Positions 12,201 through 22,645 of a DNA stretch of 64,000 nt are shown here, piece by piece. Numbering within the stretch: position 1 is the first letter of the stretch; each line of letters opens with the position of its first letter. Both the position numbers and the translations under genes were made by a program. The stretch comes from Litomosoides sigmodontis. Lineage: Eukaryota; Nematoda; Chromadorea; Rhabditida; Onchocercidae. Location of the stretch: contig OY718808.1 in assembly GCA_963070105.1 (NCBI GenBank), positions 9,913,898 to 9,977,897 of the forward strand, read 5' to 3'. The notes beneath the pieces were generated by a model that made no database searches, had not been told where the DNA came from, and was given only the letters and a program-made list of their open reading frames with translations.

Positions 12201-15200
12201 GCACTGTTTCGCAACCAATACATGTCAGCTGCTGATAACACTCGCGGAATACGATCAAACCATGGCTCTGCTGAAAATTAACATAAAGTTATATAAGGCA
12301 AAAATTTGCAGCATATAAAGATATGAGTCTTCTGATTACGCTTGTAACTGTGTATTAATAACCTCTTTTCTCCTTAACCTTTCTAAACTTAATCTTTGTG
12401 CGCTTGAGGATGAATTCCGTGATTGTATTTATAATGAAACGCCTAGAAAAGATAGTACTTCTGATATGGTGCATTCTTCCTTATAAAATGCTTACCTTCC
12501 ATATTATTTTATTACTCTCTTTCCTCAAGCCTTTATAGCACTTTAACCTCAAGATCGTTTTCAATCAGAAACGTTATTCACTAGTTGACTTGAACGAGGG
12601 TTAAAATTCAAAATACGCCACAAGCGCGTAAAACTGGTAAAACACCTACTATATAGATTGCTTTATATAGGACAACAATATTACGCAATAGGACAACAAT
12701 ATTACGCAATTTTGATGTCTTCACTGGATGGCACTATTAATATCTGTGAATTTAATAACAAAATCTGTGGAATTTCTAATTGAAAATACGAAACAAATTA
12801 ATGACATAAAGGTTTACAAAGTTCGTCGAATTTATGTTTTGCATTAACAACTTCTCGCCATATAAGTGAAGCGATTTGATGGATTGTAGCGAAGTTTGGA
12901 CACGTGATAATGTGTTTCTTGAGAGTATCATTGATTTCACCATTAAACAGCAGTGACGAAACGATTACCGATTCCTAATTATAACATTATTCAATTTGTA
13001 CAGTCTGTTAAAAATACATTGGTCACCAGCGATGTGACTCAGTATTCAGATGAACTGGATGCGACCAGTAGTTGGAATGAGCTATTGACGGTGAACCTTC
13101 AGAAATCTTAAGGATATCGTCAGAACAGCAAAAAAAAATCAGTTATACTATTTGAAAAGTGAACACTCGTCCATCTAACTTTTTTAATGTTAAAACCAAA
13201 CTTTAAAAAATACATTTTCTAGTGGCACTGCTGTTGTCTGACTACTTTCGTAAGTATCCGCAGATGTTTTTGCAAGACCAACTGCATTCAAATATGCGCA
13301 TGCAAGATCAGACTTCTGTCCAATTGCGTCAGCGAAATTTTCATCGAGCCATTTTAATACCTAAAATAAATACATTACAAAGTATGCCCGAATAAATAAC
13401 TTTGGTTTTTTTTTGGGAATTTTAGAAGCTCTTTGACCAAAAAAGCAAGCCGTACAGTAAGAAATGAAGAGGGAAAATTCTTTTACTGTGCATTTCATTC
13501 ATAACTAACCACTATGAAAACTTTGAAAAATGTACTGACAGAAACCTACAACTTTCTGTATAGACGGTACGAATATCGTATATTCCCGGTTCCCATCAAA
13601 TGTGATAATTTCGAATGAATATGATGGTGCAAATATAAAAAAATCATTTGTTTCACTATATGGGCTTTGGTGCTGCCAGACACCAGAATAATTCACCAAA
13701 TAATCCTTGAAAAATTCAGATTAAAGAGATTTTTGCCAGTAAATTCTGATACCATTACTGCTAGTTCTAGAGCGCAGCATACAAACCGCTCATACTTCAC
13801 AAGAAAAAGAAAAAAACTTACAAGACAGGTCAACTGATCACTAGCAACAGGGAATGTAAACAAGGAGAGGAAAGGGTTAAGCATCAGAAATGATTCTGTA
13901 AAAGTGATTTGCCGAGGTAAGCGTTTGTAATAAAAGGCATTCAAATCGAAAAGTGCACCCTAGAAAATTACATTTTAAATACATTCTTATGGCGTCCACG
14001 ATTTAATTACTAAACTCTAAGCAAAAACTTTGAAGTAGTAATAAAAAATCAAACAATTTTTCATAATAAACAGCATTGAACGCGTTTTAATAGAAACCAA
14101 AACGAAAAACATAAATTGGACGTATGACTTAAATGGAAATCAACTACATCCAGTTAATTAACTAATACCTTAACAGTGTTATCAGTAGTTTTCCAAACCA
14201 TTAGCACACGTGAAGTATCAGTTACATTTAAACGTAGAAGTGATTCCTCTGCACCCAATAATCTGTAAAAATATACCATACTTTTAAAGCTTGGAGAGCA
14301 TTAGTTGTTTCATGAATTTTAATCATAATAATCAAATACCACGATTTTTTCTAGAATCAAAAATGTGCTAGAACGCCCTCAATTTTATTTACTAAAATAC
14401 ACGACGCAAAAATTTCTAAAAAAATATTATGCTCTTGCAAGCAAGGACGGGAGTTCTGTCTCGACCGATAATTAATAAATTACCGCTCCGAAATGTTTTT
14501 CTTTGCACTAGGTTCTCTGAAGGGGAATGACACGATAGTTCGGAAAGAAAGCCATTCAGCACACTTTTCAGGACACCACTGCAAAATTAATTCATAATTT
14601 CCTTAATTTTAAGTAAAAATAATATCACGTTTCTAAAAACCGTTAAAGAAATATAATGCTTTCAAAAAACGTTAAATCCACTGAATTAAGTTGAAGAAAA
14701 TGAAATACAATTAAAATAAGTGAAAGAATTCTTACTGTAAGATAATTTATAAGCATTAAGTCACTGAAAGTCCACTCATTGGGAGGATGTCCTTCATCAT
14801 TTGGAAAATTAATCACAAACAATATCACGTGTGGATTTTTTTGCATCCTGAAATCCACTCTAAATGGCTTAAAATATAGAATGGATTCGACGAATGTAAC
14901 ATTTCAGTATTACCTAAGAAAATCACACCAATGAGGTTATAATGCTAAAAAATTGAACGTTAGTGCAGGCGCTCAAAAATCTAGATGAATATCCACATCA
15001 TCTTATATTATATTCTATTATTCAATAAGCAGCCTTAAAAATGAACCAAAAACAAGGTTTATACCCTTTAGAATAAGCAACCCAGAGGTATAGTACAGGA
15101 CGCGGATCATCCATTGGTTCTTGGCATGAAAAACTGTAAACTGGAGAAGACGAGTAATAATATGATGCACTGAAAAAATAAACAAATCATTGGACATTTG

Positions 15201-17342
15201 ATTTGTAATAATTTACCCCTGCTATCACTACGTGATTGCAATCGATATATTAAACAGAAATAACTCAAGTATCGCGAATCAATTTTTCAAAAATTGATGC
15301 GCTGTATAATATGTGAGCATTAAAAATGGATTGTACCGAATGGCTAGGAGCTCTTAGAAGATTCAATTAATAACTGTGATGAAAGAATATCTAATAAACA
15401 TGAACTCCAACATTTTAATGACTATCTGATATACGTTCAGTGATAGCAACTTACTCATTGCCATTAAGAAGATTAACGGTAATGAAAGCACCACAGGAAA
15501 AACCGATGACAATTGTTTTACATCGTTCCAAGTAAGTTATTGCTGTGACATGTATTTCATCTGAAATACACGTAAAATTAGCAATAAGCATAATTTAGAA
15601 GAAAACTGCACTTTTCGGTCCCAAACAATCAGAACAGAAAATTGAATATGATATAACTGTTTATTGACATTATTGCTTTTTAATTCTAGTTTTTCTATCA
15701 TCCGAATTCAAAAGCATGGTATGGTACACCTACCAATACCAACAGGATATGTTGCACCATTGCTACCCGCAAAATTAAATCGTCCATCGGAAATAAAAGG
15801 TTCTGCAAAAAAGAATAAATAGACTCACATTCACCAGTCAAAAAAAACTAGTCTGAAGACTTCAGATTTATTTTATATATATTTCAAGATGAAGAGGATA
15901 TTGTGTCCATCGACTTTTCTCTATGTTGAGCCATTTATCCCCATTTTGAAAAAGTGAAGCAAATCATAAGAGGAGTTCTTTATCCCTTTGTTTTTGGCAA
16001 CAGTGTTAACCTTTCCAGAGATTTTGAATTTTACCTAAAACAAATAGTAATTCAATGCTTCATTTGGAACTTACTGCACAAATTGCTACAAAAGGGTGGT
16101 TTTCTCAATTCTGTGTCAGATCCATTTGGTAAATCGATTCCGAAATGTACCAAAAAACAATCCCCACCGAAGGAGCCAACTGCTACAAGGTGTGAAAAAT
16201 TTTTCAAATTTTCATGCAAACATTCAATTTCATTCTTTTTCGTTGCATCCAACACTGCGACAACCTTTGTGATCTGGAAATAATTCTTCAAAAAGGAATG
16301 AAATTGAAATTCTAGAAATTTCCATACTTCTTACAACCGTTTTTTACGAGAAAGTTTGCAAGCGTGCAAAAAAACTGAACATTTCAAAAGAGGAATGCAA
16401 AGTGTTTTCACTAAACCTTCTATCTCTAAATATTTTCTTTTAGTTTCTGTCAGTTCGTTCTTCTAAACAACTTGAATTTGCAAGGTATCAGAACGCAACA
16501 AGAAAATTTGAAACAAATGGACGAAACCTTTTTGCGCATTGATATTTTTTTAACAACTCTACCCATTTTGACGCTATAATACGCCAGAAAATATTCGCCA
16601 TTTTTTTCATCATTTACTGCTACCACCATGCCCGCGCTTCCATCTGAAACAAAAATTTTTTAACTTTTGCGCGCACTATTTACACTTGATTTCTTACATT
16701 CAACTGTAATGAAGTTTCGTAAGACTACTGATAAGAATATCGGTAACGGAAAATTTTGAATTCTTCTCACAAATAACTGAAATTTGTCACGTAATTGTGA
16801 TGTTAAGTCAATATCAGCAATCAGTCAATATCCAGTTAATTGTAGTAATGTACCCTGAAATGGCAGAATGCAAGCGTCGACAATAATACAGCTACCGTGA
16901 AATCCACAAGAATATAATATCGGTGATTTATAATAAATCCTGCGCATCAACATACAGTTTTTCCGGATGATACAGTACCACTCCGTATATTCACCTAAAA
17001 TGCCCATCTCTGCTCAACAACTTTTTCATGCAAAAAAATTATCGCCCAGCAGAGAGATGTTTGAAATAATGCAGTTTGCAATCAAAATCGTTGCAATAAT
17101 TTGTAAGATTGTCACCACAAAAACATCAGATTTTATAGTAGGACAATGATCACTTAAGTAATTTTAAGAATTTCAAGCATTAATAAATAATAACATTTTC
17201 GATTCAAATCCTTTATAACATTTAACAAACTAAATTGTTTGTTACCTTGTTGCGTCAAAAATTTTCCCCATATTTCGTTCGTTTTCTTTTCGCTAATTAG
17301 TTTAACTTTCTTCACTTTACCTCGCTGTTTTAGCATAGTCAT
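289..17342 (-). CDS. mel-28: ELYS / MEL-28 nucleoporin (AHCTF1 orthologue), multi-exon
   Basis: ELYS binds chromatin and nucleates nuclear pore assembly by recruiting the Nup107-160 complex; it also acts at kinetochores. The spliced minus-strand frame matches the family in order. A beta-propeller (about 17.3-13.2 kb) contains GFSCG at 15.5 kb, QEPMDDPRPVLYLWVA at 15.1 kb (human QEPENDPRNCCYLWAV) and a FDLNAFYYKRLP block at 13.9 kb (human FDINRWYHAQMP). A helical domain includes FLFHYGGLLP at 11.85 kb and HKLIGYFLLD at 11.0 kb. A long basic disordered tail follows (9.2-0.3 kb). The start ATG at 17342 is one base after TTGCAG, a likely trans-splice site. Clear exons include 17342-17243, 16994-16854, 16643-16528, about 11941-11632, 9637-9491, 8929-8729, 8125-7401, 6187-5742, 720-667 and a last exon 404-289 ending in TAA. 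Roughly 1,700-1,800 residues. At least one exon is missing between 4510 and 720, because the phases there do not join. Family call is firm; boundaries are approximate. Confidence 0.85.
667..720 (-). other. ELYS tail mini-exon, LTRSA repeat copy 3
   Basis: A 54-nt exon (18 codons, phase 1 on both sides) bounded by TTTCAG and GGTAGAG. It encodes LHRMLTRSAAK, the same core as the exon at 6338-6285 and the end of the exon at 5170-5107. It lies 3.8 kb from the nearest recognised upstream exon, across the longest intron of the gene. Confidence 0.7.
1594..2187 (-). pseudogene. Unidentified frameshifted reading frame inside ELYS intron
   Basis: A minus-strand frame is open from an in-frame TAG near 2187 down to about 1850, where a run of five T shifts it. 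The +1-related frame then stays open to a stop at 1594, giving nearly 200 codons with one break. The second half is GC-richer than its surroundings and protein-like (blocks DAAGEVVAGICFQDGKK and SEASVAQPLVHAGDAAW). Candidate donors GTGAGC (about 1858) and GTGAGT (about 1735) occur, so a nested spliced gene is an alternative to a pseudogene. I recognise no family. Confidence 0.3.
3361..3722. repeat. Diverged direct tandem duplication, about 171-190 bp unit
   Basis: Two head-to-tail copies begin at GACGAAATGATTTAAACTAA (3361) and GACGAAGTGATCTAAATTAA (3532). They share AATCTGATCACTAGG, ACAAAACAGAAAG, GTTAGACGATATGTCAATA and the AATCCT(C/T)GTGTGAAA tail. The copies differ by many substitutions and small indels, so the duplication is old. 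It has no coding capacity I can support. Confidence 0.8.
5107..5170 (-). other. ELYS tail mini-exon, LTRSG repeat copy 2
   Basis: A 64-nt exon whose last 54 nt correspond to the LTRSA mini-exons and encode SSHPMLTRSGRKG. The extra ten bases at its start keep the frame with the preceding exon, which ends in phase 0. A second TTTTTTCAG sits at the homologous 54-nt boundary but would not keep frame. Confidence 0.65.
5742..6187 (-). other. ELYS tail exon with SRETTP repeats
   Basis: Largest mini-repeat exon of the tail (about 446 bp). It carries serially repeated blocks: SHSRETTPRRSSRT, LHSRETTPKRPVRT, a degenerate REDQETTPKYSFQA and TDSRKATPVRLTRP. Each combines basic residues with TP sites that fit proline-directed kinase targets. 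Low complexity, predicted disordered. The repeats are seen in the sequence; phosphoregulation is inference. Confidence 0.65.
6285..6338 (-). other. ELYS tail mini-exon, LTRSA repeat copy 1
   Basis: A 54-nt exon, phase 1 on both sides, encoding SSHRVLTRSAARG. Same length and phase as the exon at 720-667 and clearly homologous at nucleotide level (shared ACTCGTTC core). Confidence 0.7.
8534..8929 (-). other. Phosphatase-1 docking region of ELYS (SILK plus degenerate RVxF)
   Basis: Two adjacent exons of the ELYS gene, about 8929-8729 and 8603-8534. The first encodes PPASILKTRKEP, an exact SILK-type PP1 motif (codons about 8768-8780). The next encodes QFKSLRFDLS, where KSLRF resembles the RVxF class with L in place of V or I (about 8569-8586). 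Human ELYS has SILR followed by RISF in the same order, and C. elegans MEL-28 is known to dock PP1 during meiosis. Conserved docking is inferred from order and position; the RVxF match is weak. Confidence 0.6.
10227..10342. repeat. Perfect 2 x 58-bp tandem duplication in ELYS intron
   Basis: Two identical 58-bp units, 10227-10284 and 10285-10342, with no visible mismatch, so recent or kept homogeneous. Each unit contains GAAGTAAGT and TTGTAGGT on the plus strand, which look like splice signals but are antisense to the host gene. Confidence 0.9.
12668..12709. repeat. Perfect 2 x 21-bp tandem duplication
   Basis: Two identical 21-bp units starting TAGGACAACAATATTACG lie in an ELYS intron between the exons at about 12.83 kb and 12.27 kb. 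A short replication-slippage type repeat. Confidence 0.85.
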
Positions 17343-18169
17343 CCTGCAAGCAAACAAACTGAAGCCCTAATAAATTCCGAAAAAAAAGGTGCCGCACCTC
17401 ATATTCTTCACATCTAATAGATTATTTGAGATAAATAAACTGTCCTTTAAGGAAACTGCTGCTGAAATAATAATCTATGATATCAAATTGAAGAATCAAA
17501 GCAGATAGAAAACGAGTCAAATCCAAGCCACAAGCTATAATAAGTCGTGCTAATACACTTTCATTAACTTTCAGCTTTACAGCTAAATTTCCCCCGAAGC
17601 CGAAAAAGCCATCCATCCAAGCAACAAGGCACGCACAGCGCACAAACCGCACGTGATTCTCTCTTTGAAAAAGCGCTTCGATAAAAGTTGGCGCGCTGAT
17701 CACTTCACTTCGCTACACATAAAAGAGAGAGTGCACGTAGAGATGATAGCAGCTATGCAGTAAGAGTGCCTGTAATCGAGGGGTTGCTTGTGATGCTTTG
17801 GGAACATGTGTTATCCACTGAAACGTCTTTTTTAAATAAATTCTTGAAATTTAAGGCGCTTTTTCGAGTTTTGCATTAATTTATACTTTATATGCTTACA
17901 TTTACATGCATTTATATTCAAACGTAAAAACGTCGTACACCTCTAAATCGAAACAGAAAATACCTTAAAATAATTTGTGGTTTTCGTGTTAAATATGCCT
18001 CTATGCGTATGCACGCGTTCCGAATTTTTAAATTTATATATTTTTAAATTATTACATCGACCAGTGTTGTGGTGGTAATGTAATAAAATTAATTATCTGG
18101 AAATGATTGATTCCGAGCCATTTCTGCTTTTTTGAAGCAGTGTTGATCGGTCGATCAGACGCTTCAGTG
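17343..18169. promoter_or_regulatory. Divergent intergenic region between ELYS and the 76-residue gene
   Basis: About 830 bp separates two divergent start codons. The ELYS side carries TTGCAG one base before its ATG; the other side carries GCTTCAG two bases before its ATG. A plus-strand CT- and pyrimidine-rich stretch with GA repeats is present around 17.66-17.75 kb. It should contain both promoters, but no specific element is identifiable by eye. Confidence 0.5.
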
Positions 18170-18607
18170 ATGGATTCATTGGATTTGGATCAGACTTCGT
18201 TTCGTCAAATCCAGGATGATGTTAACGAAAGTATCGCTTTCATTTTGCCTGGAATCATGGTGGATTGATTTAACATTGTTTCAGCCAACCGATTCACTCC
18301 TTTCACTCCTATTTCATCCAGTTTTTGTCATCCTTTACTCTTATTCGATTGAGAATAGCCAATGCTTGTGTGCGATGATAGTTGTTATATAAGAGCCAAT
18401 TCAATTGTAGTGTATGTGGTTTTGCTTAAACGCGCAGTAGAATGGCAACAGTTTGTTCGCACTACTGTTGAAAAAGTGCCATTAATTTATCAAGAGATCG
18501 AAAGTGGTGTAAAATTTAAAGCAAACGATATAGTTGCTGCCATCCAAGATCAGGTTCTTGCCGGGATTGATCGAGAGATAGCAAGGGATTTGGAGAAGTT
18601 TTCTTAA
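18170..18607 (+). CDS. Small two-exon protein of 76 residues, unknown family
   Basis: Exon 1 is 18170-18230 and exon 2 is 18438-18607. The join (GAAA|GTATCG ... GCGCAG|TA) keeps frame in phase 1 and gives 231 nt including the stop. The start ATG lies two bases after GCTTCAG, a likely SL acceptor. The product begins MDSLDLDQTSFRQIQDD and continues EWQQFVRTTVEKVPL, then an acidic helical stretch ending RDLEKFS. It looks soluble and mostly alpha-helical, without signal peptide or cysteine pattern. I do not recognise the family; a small subunit of a nuclear or adaptor complex is possible but unsupported. Confidence 0.6.
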
Positions 18608-19110
18608 CCGTCGATTAAACAAATGCTCATAATGTTTAAAATTTTGCAATATTAGACGTAGGATAATTTGTTGTACACTGCAGTGACATAAATGATAAAC
18701 AGTAGCAATAGCATTACCCATTAGTAACAATGATTAATAAGAATAACAGTAATAATAGTAAGAACAGTGAGAATTGGTGTCAAATTTGCAGTAGAATCAG
18801 AAAGTAATTTGAATGTTAAAAAATTTATTCGAAATTTAGAAAATTTAATAAATCTGCAAAATTTAATAATTTTATAGACATCGGTGCCTGAAAATTTGAA
18901 TTTCCATCATTTTTTTATAACATTTTCCTGGGGTACAATTATGCTGATCGGTTACTATCTTATGTATTTTCAAGGTTATCAATTAATAATGTATTTTCGA
19001 AACACTGCGCAGTCATGAGTCTCACTGTTTAAATGGCATTGTAAATATTTGCTTCAAAATGTTTGGTAGTGATTTGATGAGAGAATATCAGTAGGATTTA
19101 TTGAAAACAG

Positions 19111-20527
19111 TTTTGTTCTGAAAGTGAAGTGAAATTAGGATCGACAATTTTGCCGTTACTTCTGGCTTTCATCATCGACACATCGTCAGCGATATTACTT
19201 GCGTACATCATTATACCAGCAGTGCTCTACTTTAACTTATCAAAATATGATGAATATAGCAGGAAATCACGATTCATTCTGCTCCTTGCTGCATTATTTC
19301 AAGTATTTCCAATTCTCAGCATTTCCAAAGAAATCTTCCAATTATCACTGGTCGCGATTGTTTAAATAAGTTAAAGTAGTAATTAAGAGGACTGGAGTTA
19401 GGCTAGAAATCCGGAATTAATTTATATCTTTGTCCAGGGTTTGTTAGTAGGCTTCCTGCTAAGCAACTGTTCGACAGTAATCATTCTGCCTATCGAAGCT
19501 ATTAATATGTTTTATGTATCAATAATTTCACGGGCTTTGGGTCATAAACTGAGTAACGATCGACAGGCTTACTTTGGAATTGTCAACGGCATTGGATTCG
19601 CTGTAAGTTAAACAGCGTTGCTATATGTTCCAGGCAAGAAAAAGTAAATAGCGAAGCCTTAAACATCATCAATTTTTATGTCTGTTTAATTTAATGGTAG
19701 ATATCTTGGTCTTTTTCCATTCCGCTATCCTATATGTTGTGAAATTTTCCTTTGTTTTGTTCGAGGAACCATGTTAGTACTAAAGGAGATTTACTGCTCA
19801 AGAAATTAGAAAGTTTAATTCTCGAAATTTCAGTTCCTCATCATCGTCGGATATATTGCAGGACACTTAACGAAAGCTTATTTATTTTCAACTGCTTCAG
19901 CCGTCCTTACCTCACACCTTGTCATTCAAATTTACATGCGTCGAGTTACGCAGGTAAAATGTGACTCAAACCTTCATTTCTCAGTAAAGTAGTCGCAAAG
20001 CATTTCATAAAAGTGAGTGGTAAAGAAGTATATGGTAGCATCAATCCTATTGATGCAACCATATCCTATTTCATTCTCAAATTATTAATACATTTATATG
20101 CAAATTCGACAATAATAGTCTAATAGTCGTATTCCCATTATTATTAGATTATTATATTCAATTTTTGAACTGAAATCAGTGAAATTAAATCTGCAATTTT
20201 ATTGAACTTTGGATATCAGCTTTAAAGGAATGAATTTGAATTCATCAAAAGCTTAACAAATAATAATTAATATTACACACAATACACATTAATATTGCGC
20301 ACTTATCTAGATCCCTTTTGTCTTATTTGTGGAAGTTTTACCGTTATTTCTTAGACGGTACTGTAGTATTTAAGTGGTACCTACATTCAATCAGCTCTAC
20401 GATTGGATAGTAAAACCGCAAATTCTTCCAGTGTAATTTGCGTCCCTCTTACGTGCTGCTGATGATCACAACATTATCAATATATTGGCAAACGTTAGTT
20501 CGAATTCTATTTGGTCAACATATATAA
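19111..20527 (+). CDS. Multi-pass membrane protein, possibly Bax inhibitor-1 (TMBIM) like
   Basis: Four exons join in phase 0: 19111-19302, 19438-19602, 19834-19953 and 20432-20527 (TAA). They encode at least six hydrophobic segments, for example LPLLLAFIID, AILLAYIIIPAVLYF, LLVGFLLSNCSTVIILP, FGIVNGIGFAFLIIVGYIAG and YVLLMITTLSIYW, with short charged loops such as SKYDEYSRKSR. The order (hydrophobic pair, basic loop before a RFILLLAALFQGLLVGF helix, proline, helix, helix, polar QIYMRR end) resembles TMBIM6/BI-1, but signature residues are not conserved enough to be sure. No in-frame ATG occurs in the first exon, so an upstream exon is missing; a hydrophobic stretch near 18.92-18.98 kb is a candidate but its phase does not match. 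It may be co-transcribed with the gene ending at 18607. Confidence 0.5.
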
Positions 20528-21382
20528 GTGGTCGGGAAACATTGATTACAATAATCCACAATAATCTTTCCTCTTATAAAGCACAGGGACACTTTCTCAT
20601 CTCTAATTTAAATTTCTCCTACATTTATAAAATTTCTCAGCCTTTCCTTTTCTGTATCGTTATTTGCATTCAATTTGAAATTTTCATTTTTCAAAAACTT
20701 TTTTCGGCTTTTTTCAAGAAAACTCTCTTATCAAATTTTGCTTCTTCTGGTGTATGTTGTTTGAAATGGCTTGAAAGAATGTCTGAGAAAATATTTTACT
20801 CTTTTTCAGTAATACATTGTTTACAATGAGAATTTCATTTTAAATAAATGTTGTTCAAAGACTTCAGTGAAACTTTGGTTTTCTTATTTAAAGTGTAAAA
20901 AATTCTAGAATGCTTTTGAAAAACTAGATTGGATTAATTAAAATTGAACTAATGAAAAATATTAAAAAAGCAGTAACGTCGCTGTTACTGACATAATGGC
21001 TTATTCGAAAACAATCATTTTGCTGCAAAATGTAATATTTCGTCTTTTTATTACGTAATTAATGGGAAATTAATGATAATTAATGACAATAATAGTAATA
21101 ACAATAATATAGATAATAAATAATAATAATGTTAATAAATAATAATAACAGATAGAGATGCAAAAGTTTAACTAATTTCAATTGTGAAATAGAAAATCTG
21201 GGAAATTGACATGGCTACTGACATACGAAAATTTCCGAACCATTCGGAAAGATAGCGTTATCAGCATCAGTGACCAGAACCAGGCGTGTCTCAAGTCTGA
21301 GAAGCGACGCACGCTGATTATTTCGACATCTACGTAAAGGCCAAGTGCATCATTAATCACCAGCCATTCACCGATTATTATC
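20528..21382. other. AT-rich intergenic DNA with TAA-type repeats
   Basis: No coding frame with splice support. Around 21080-21150 the plus strand is a degenerate (TAA/AAT)n tract with many AATAATAAT runs. An open frame at 20485-20829 overlaps the last exon of the membrane protein gene and is otherwise low-complexity. Confidence 0.55.
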
Positions 21383-21397
21383 ATTTTTTCATCCCTG

Positions 21398-21592
21398 GGG
21401 ATGAATGGGCCGTTCCCGGAGGTAGGTGCAATACCGGGTCGACCCGCGGTAGGCGAGGAGCAAGCCCCTACAAACCCTCCAGAGTCCCAAAAATAGAATA
21501 ATCTCGAAGTGATCGTTTGATCACATATCAGAGATTAAGCTGATAAGAACAGATACTACACTTTGATCTTAGCCAATAGGCCGAGAAGCGAT
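21398..21592 (-). ncRNA. U2 snRNA, copy A
   Basis: Spliceosomal U2 pairs with the intron branch site. Reading the minus strand from 21592, the RNA starts ATCGCTTCTCGGCC, includes the branch-site recognition region GTGTAGTATCTGTTCTTATC, and carries a stem-loop GTGATC-AAAC-GATCAC, an Sm site ATTTTTGG and a 3' hairpin with GGGGCTTGCTCC. The length of about 195 nt fits U2. It differs from copies B and C by one base, in the four-base loop of the GTGATC hairpin, leaving the stem intact. The 3' end is set by alignment to known U2 ends. Confidence 0.95.
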
Positions 21593-22014
21593 GTCGCACA
21601 CTCCTCGCTGCTCTCTACTACTATCTGCTGCAACCAACTTCCGACGGGTTTTACAGCTCCATTTCAGCAGTTGTACGGACGCAGCACTCTCTTTCTTTCT
21701 TTCTTTCTCTCATGAGTATTCACATCACATGGGCAAGTTGAGCACACCGAATAGCAACACGTTACAGAGAGAGTGAGAGAAGTGCTGAACTTCCTCGGAA
21801 AAGGCTCCGCGAATTATGGAACAGAGTGAACCGTAACTGTCGTTGTCATTCTGCTTAATTCACTCTCACAACTTCCTGCCTTTCAGCTCTGAAGACATGG
21901 AGCCGTATTGCGCGCTGTTGAAAATACTTTTCTCTGCTCGTCTCTCCAGCTCACTGAACCACTGAACAATCAGTGCGGACGCGTCTATACAACCACCGCC
22001 GGGACGGTGTAGCT
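21593..22014. promoter_or_regulatory. Shared 422-bp divergent promoter region, unit A
   Basis: Sequence between the 5' ends of U2 (minus) and U5 (plus). The same 422-bp spacing occurs in units B and C with few differences. It includes a (TTTC)n tract near 21690-21715. snRNA proximal elements are expected within about 70 bp of each RNA start, but I could not assign a motif common to both sides. Confidence 0.7.
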
Positions 22015-22128
22015 AGTCTTGCTCTCCTGCATTTGACCGAGAAAATCTTTCGCCTTTTACTAAAGATTTCCGTGCAGGAGAGTACTCATGATTGTTAGAG
22101 CATTTTTTGGAAGCCCTTTACTGGGCTA
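22015..22128 (+). ncRNA. U5 snRNA, copy A
   Basis: U5 aligns exons in the spliceosome through loop I. Here AAATCTTTCGCC followed by TTTTACTAAAGATTTCCG (22044 onward) matches the highly conserved loop I hairpin of human U5, including CGCCTTTTAC. Outer stem strands CTCTCCTGCA and TGCAGGAGAG pair perfectly. An Sm site ATTTTTTGG (about 22102-22110) is followed by a terminal hairpin AGCCC-tttact-GGGCT. Total about 114 nt. The 5' end is estimated by alignment. Confidence 0.93.
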
Positions 22129-22183
22129 ATTCCGTTCACGTACACCTCGTAGCACTGAATGGCCGCTGCGTTCCGAGCTTTAT

Positions 22184-22368
22184 GTCGTTCTTGAGGACTC
22201 GCCAATTGTTAACATTTCATTCGATATGAACTACTTGTAAGTGTGGAATATACCAGGAGCACTGAGAGGAAACACTTGCAATTCGAACCAATATGCAACC
22301 TCATTGTTTCAATTGTAGTAAATTTCCTGGACATTCTGAGAACTATGAAATAAGTCGAAGGATATTAC
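22184..22368. other. Spacer between inverted units A and B
   Basis: Unique sequence at the centre of the A/B palindrome, about 185 bp. No gene signal seen. Confidence 0.5.
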
Positions 22369-22531
22369 GGGAAGTAAAATAGCATAACAGTAAAGCAAGC
22401 AATACCAAGCAATCTACTTCCAACTGACACATCTACAAAGCGAATTACGTGACCCGACTGCCAGTAAATTCGAGAGATAAAGCTCGAAACACAGCAGCCA
22501 GCCAGTGTTACGAGATGTACGTGAACGAAAA

Positions 22532-22645
22532 TAGCCCAGGAAAGGGCTTCCAAAAAATGCTCTAACAATCATGAGTACTCTCCTGCACGGAAATCTTTAG
22601 TAAAAGGCGAAAGATTTTCTCGGTCAAATGCAGGAGAGCAAGACT
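22532..22645 (-). ncRNA. U5 snRNA, copy B
   Basis: Same 114-nt structure as copy A read on the minus strand: conserved loop I CGCCTTTTAC, outer stem CTCTCCTGCA, Sm site ATTTTTTGG and 3' hairpin. The only difference from A and C is one base in the terminal hairpin loop (TTTC for TTTA). Confidence 0.93.

Larger units (their letters stand above)
21383..22183. repeat. U2/U5 unit A (about 800 bp)
   Basis: First of three related units. It is homologous to 22369-23339 (inverted) and 24468-25439 (direct). It contains U2 on the minus strand and U5 on the plus strand. It is shorter than the other two: homology ends at GAGCTTTAT beyond U5 and just outside the U2 3' end. Confidence 0.9.

Noticed and set aside
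17422..17703. 93-codon minus-strand open frame upstream of ELYS
   Set aside because: No similarity to the ELYS N-terminus, and the ELYS start at 17342 has its own acceptor directly before the ATG.
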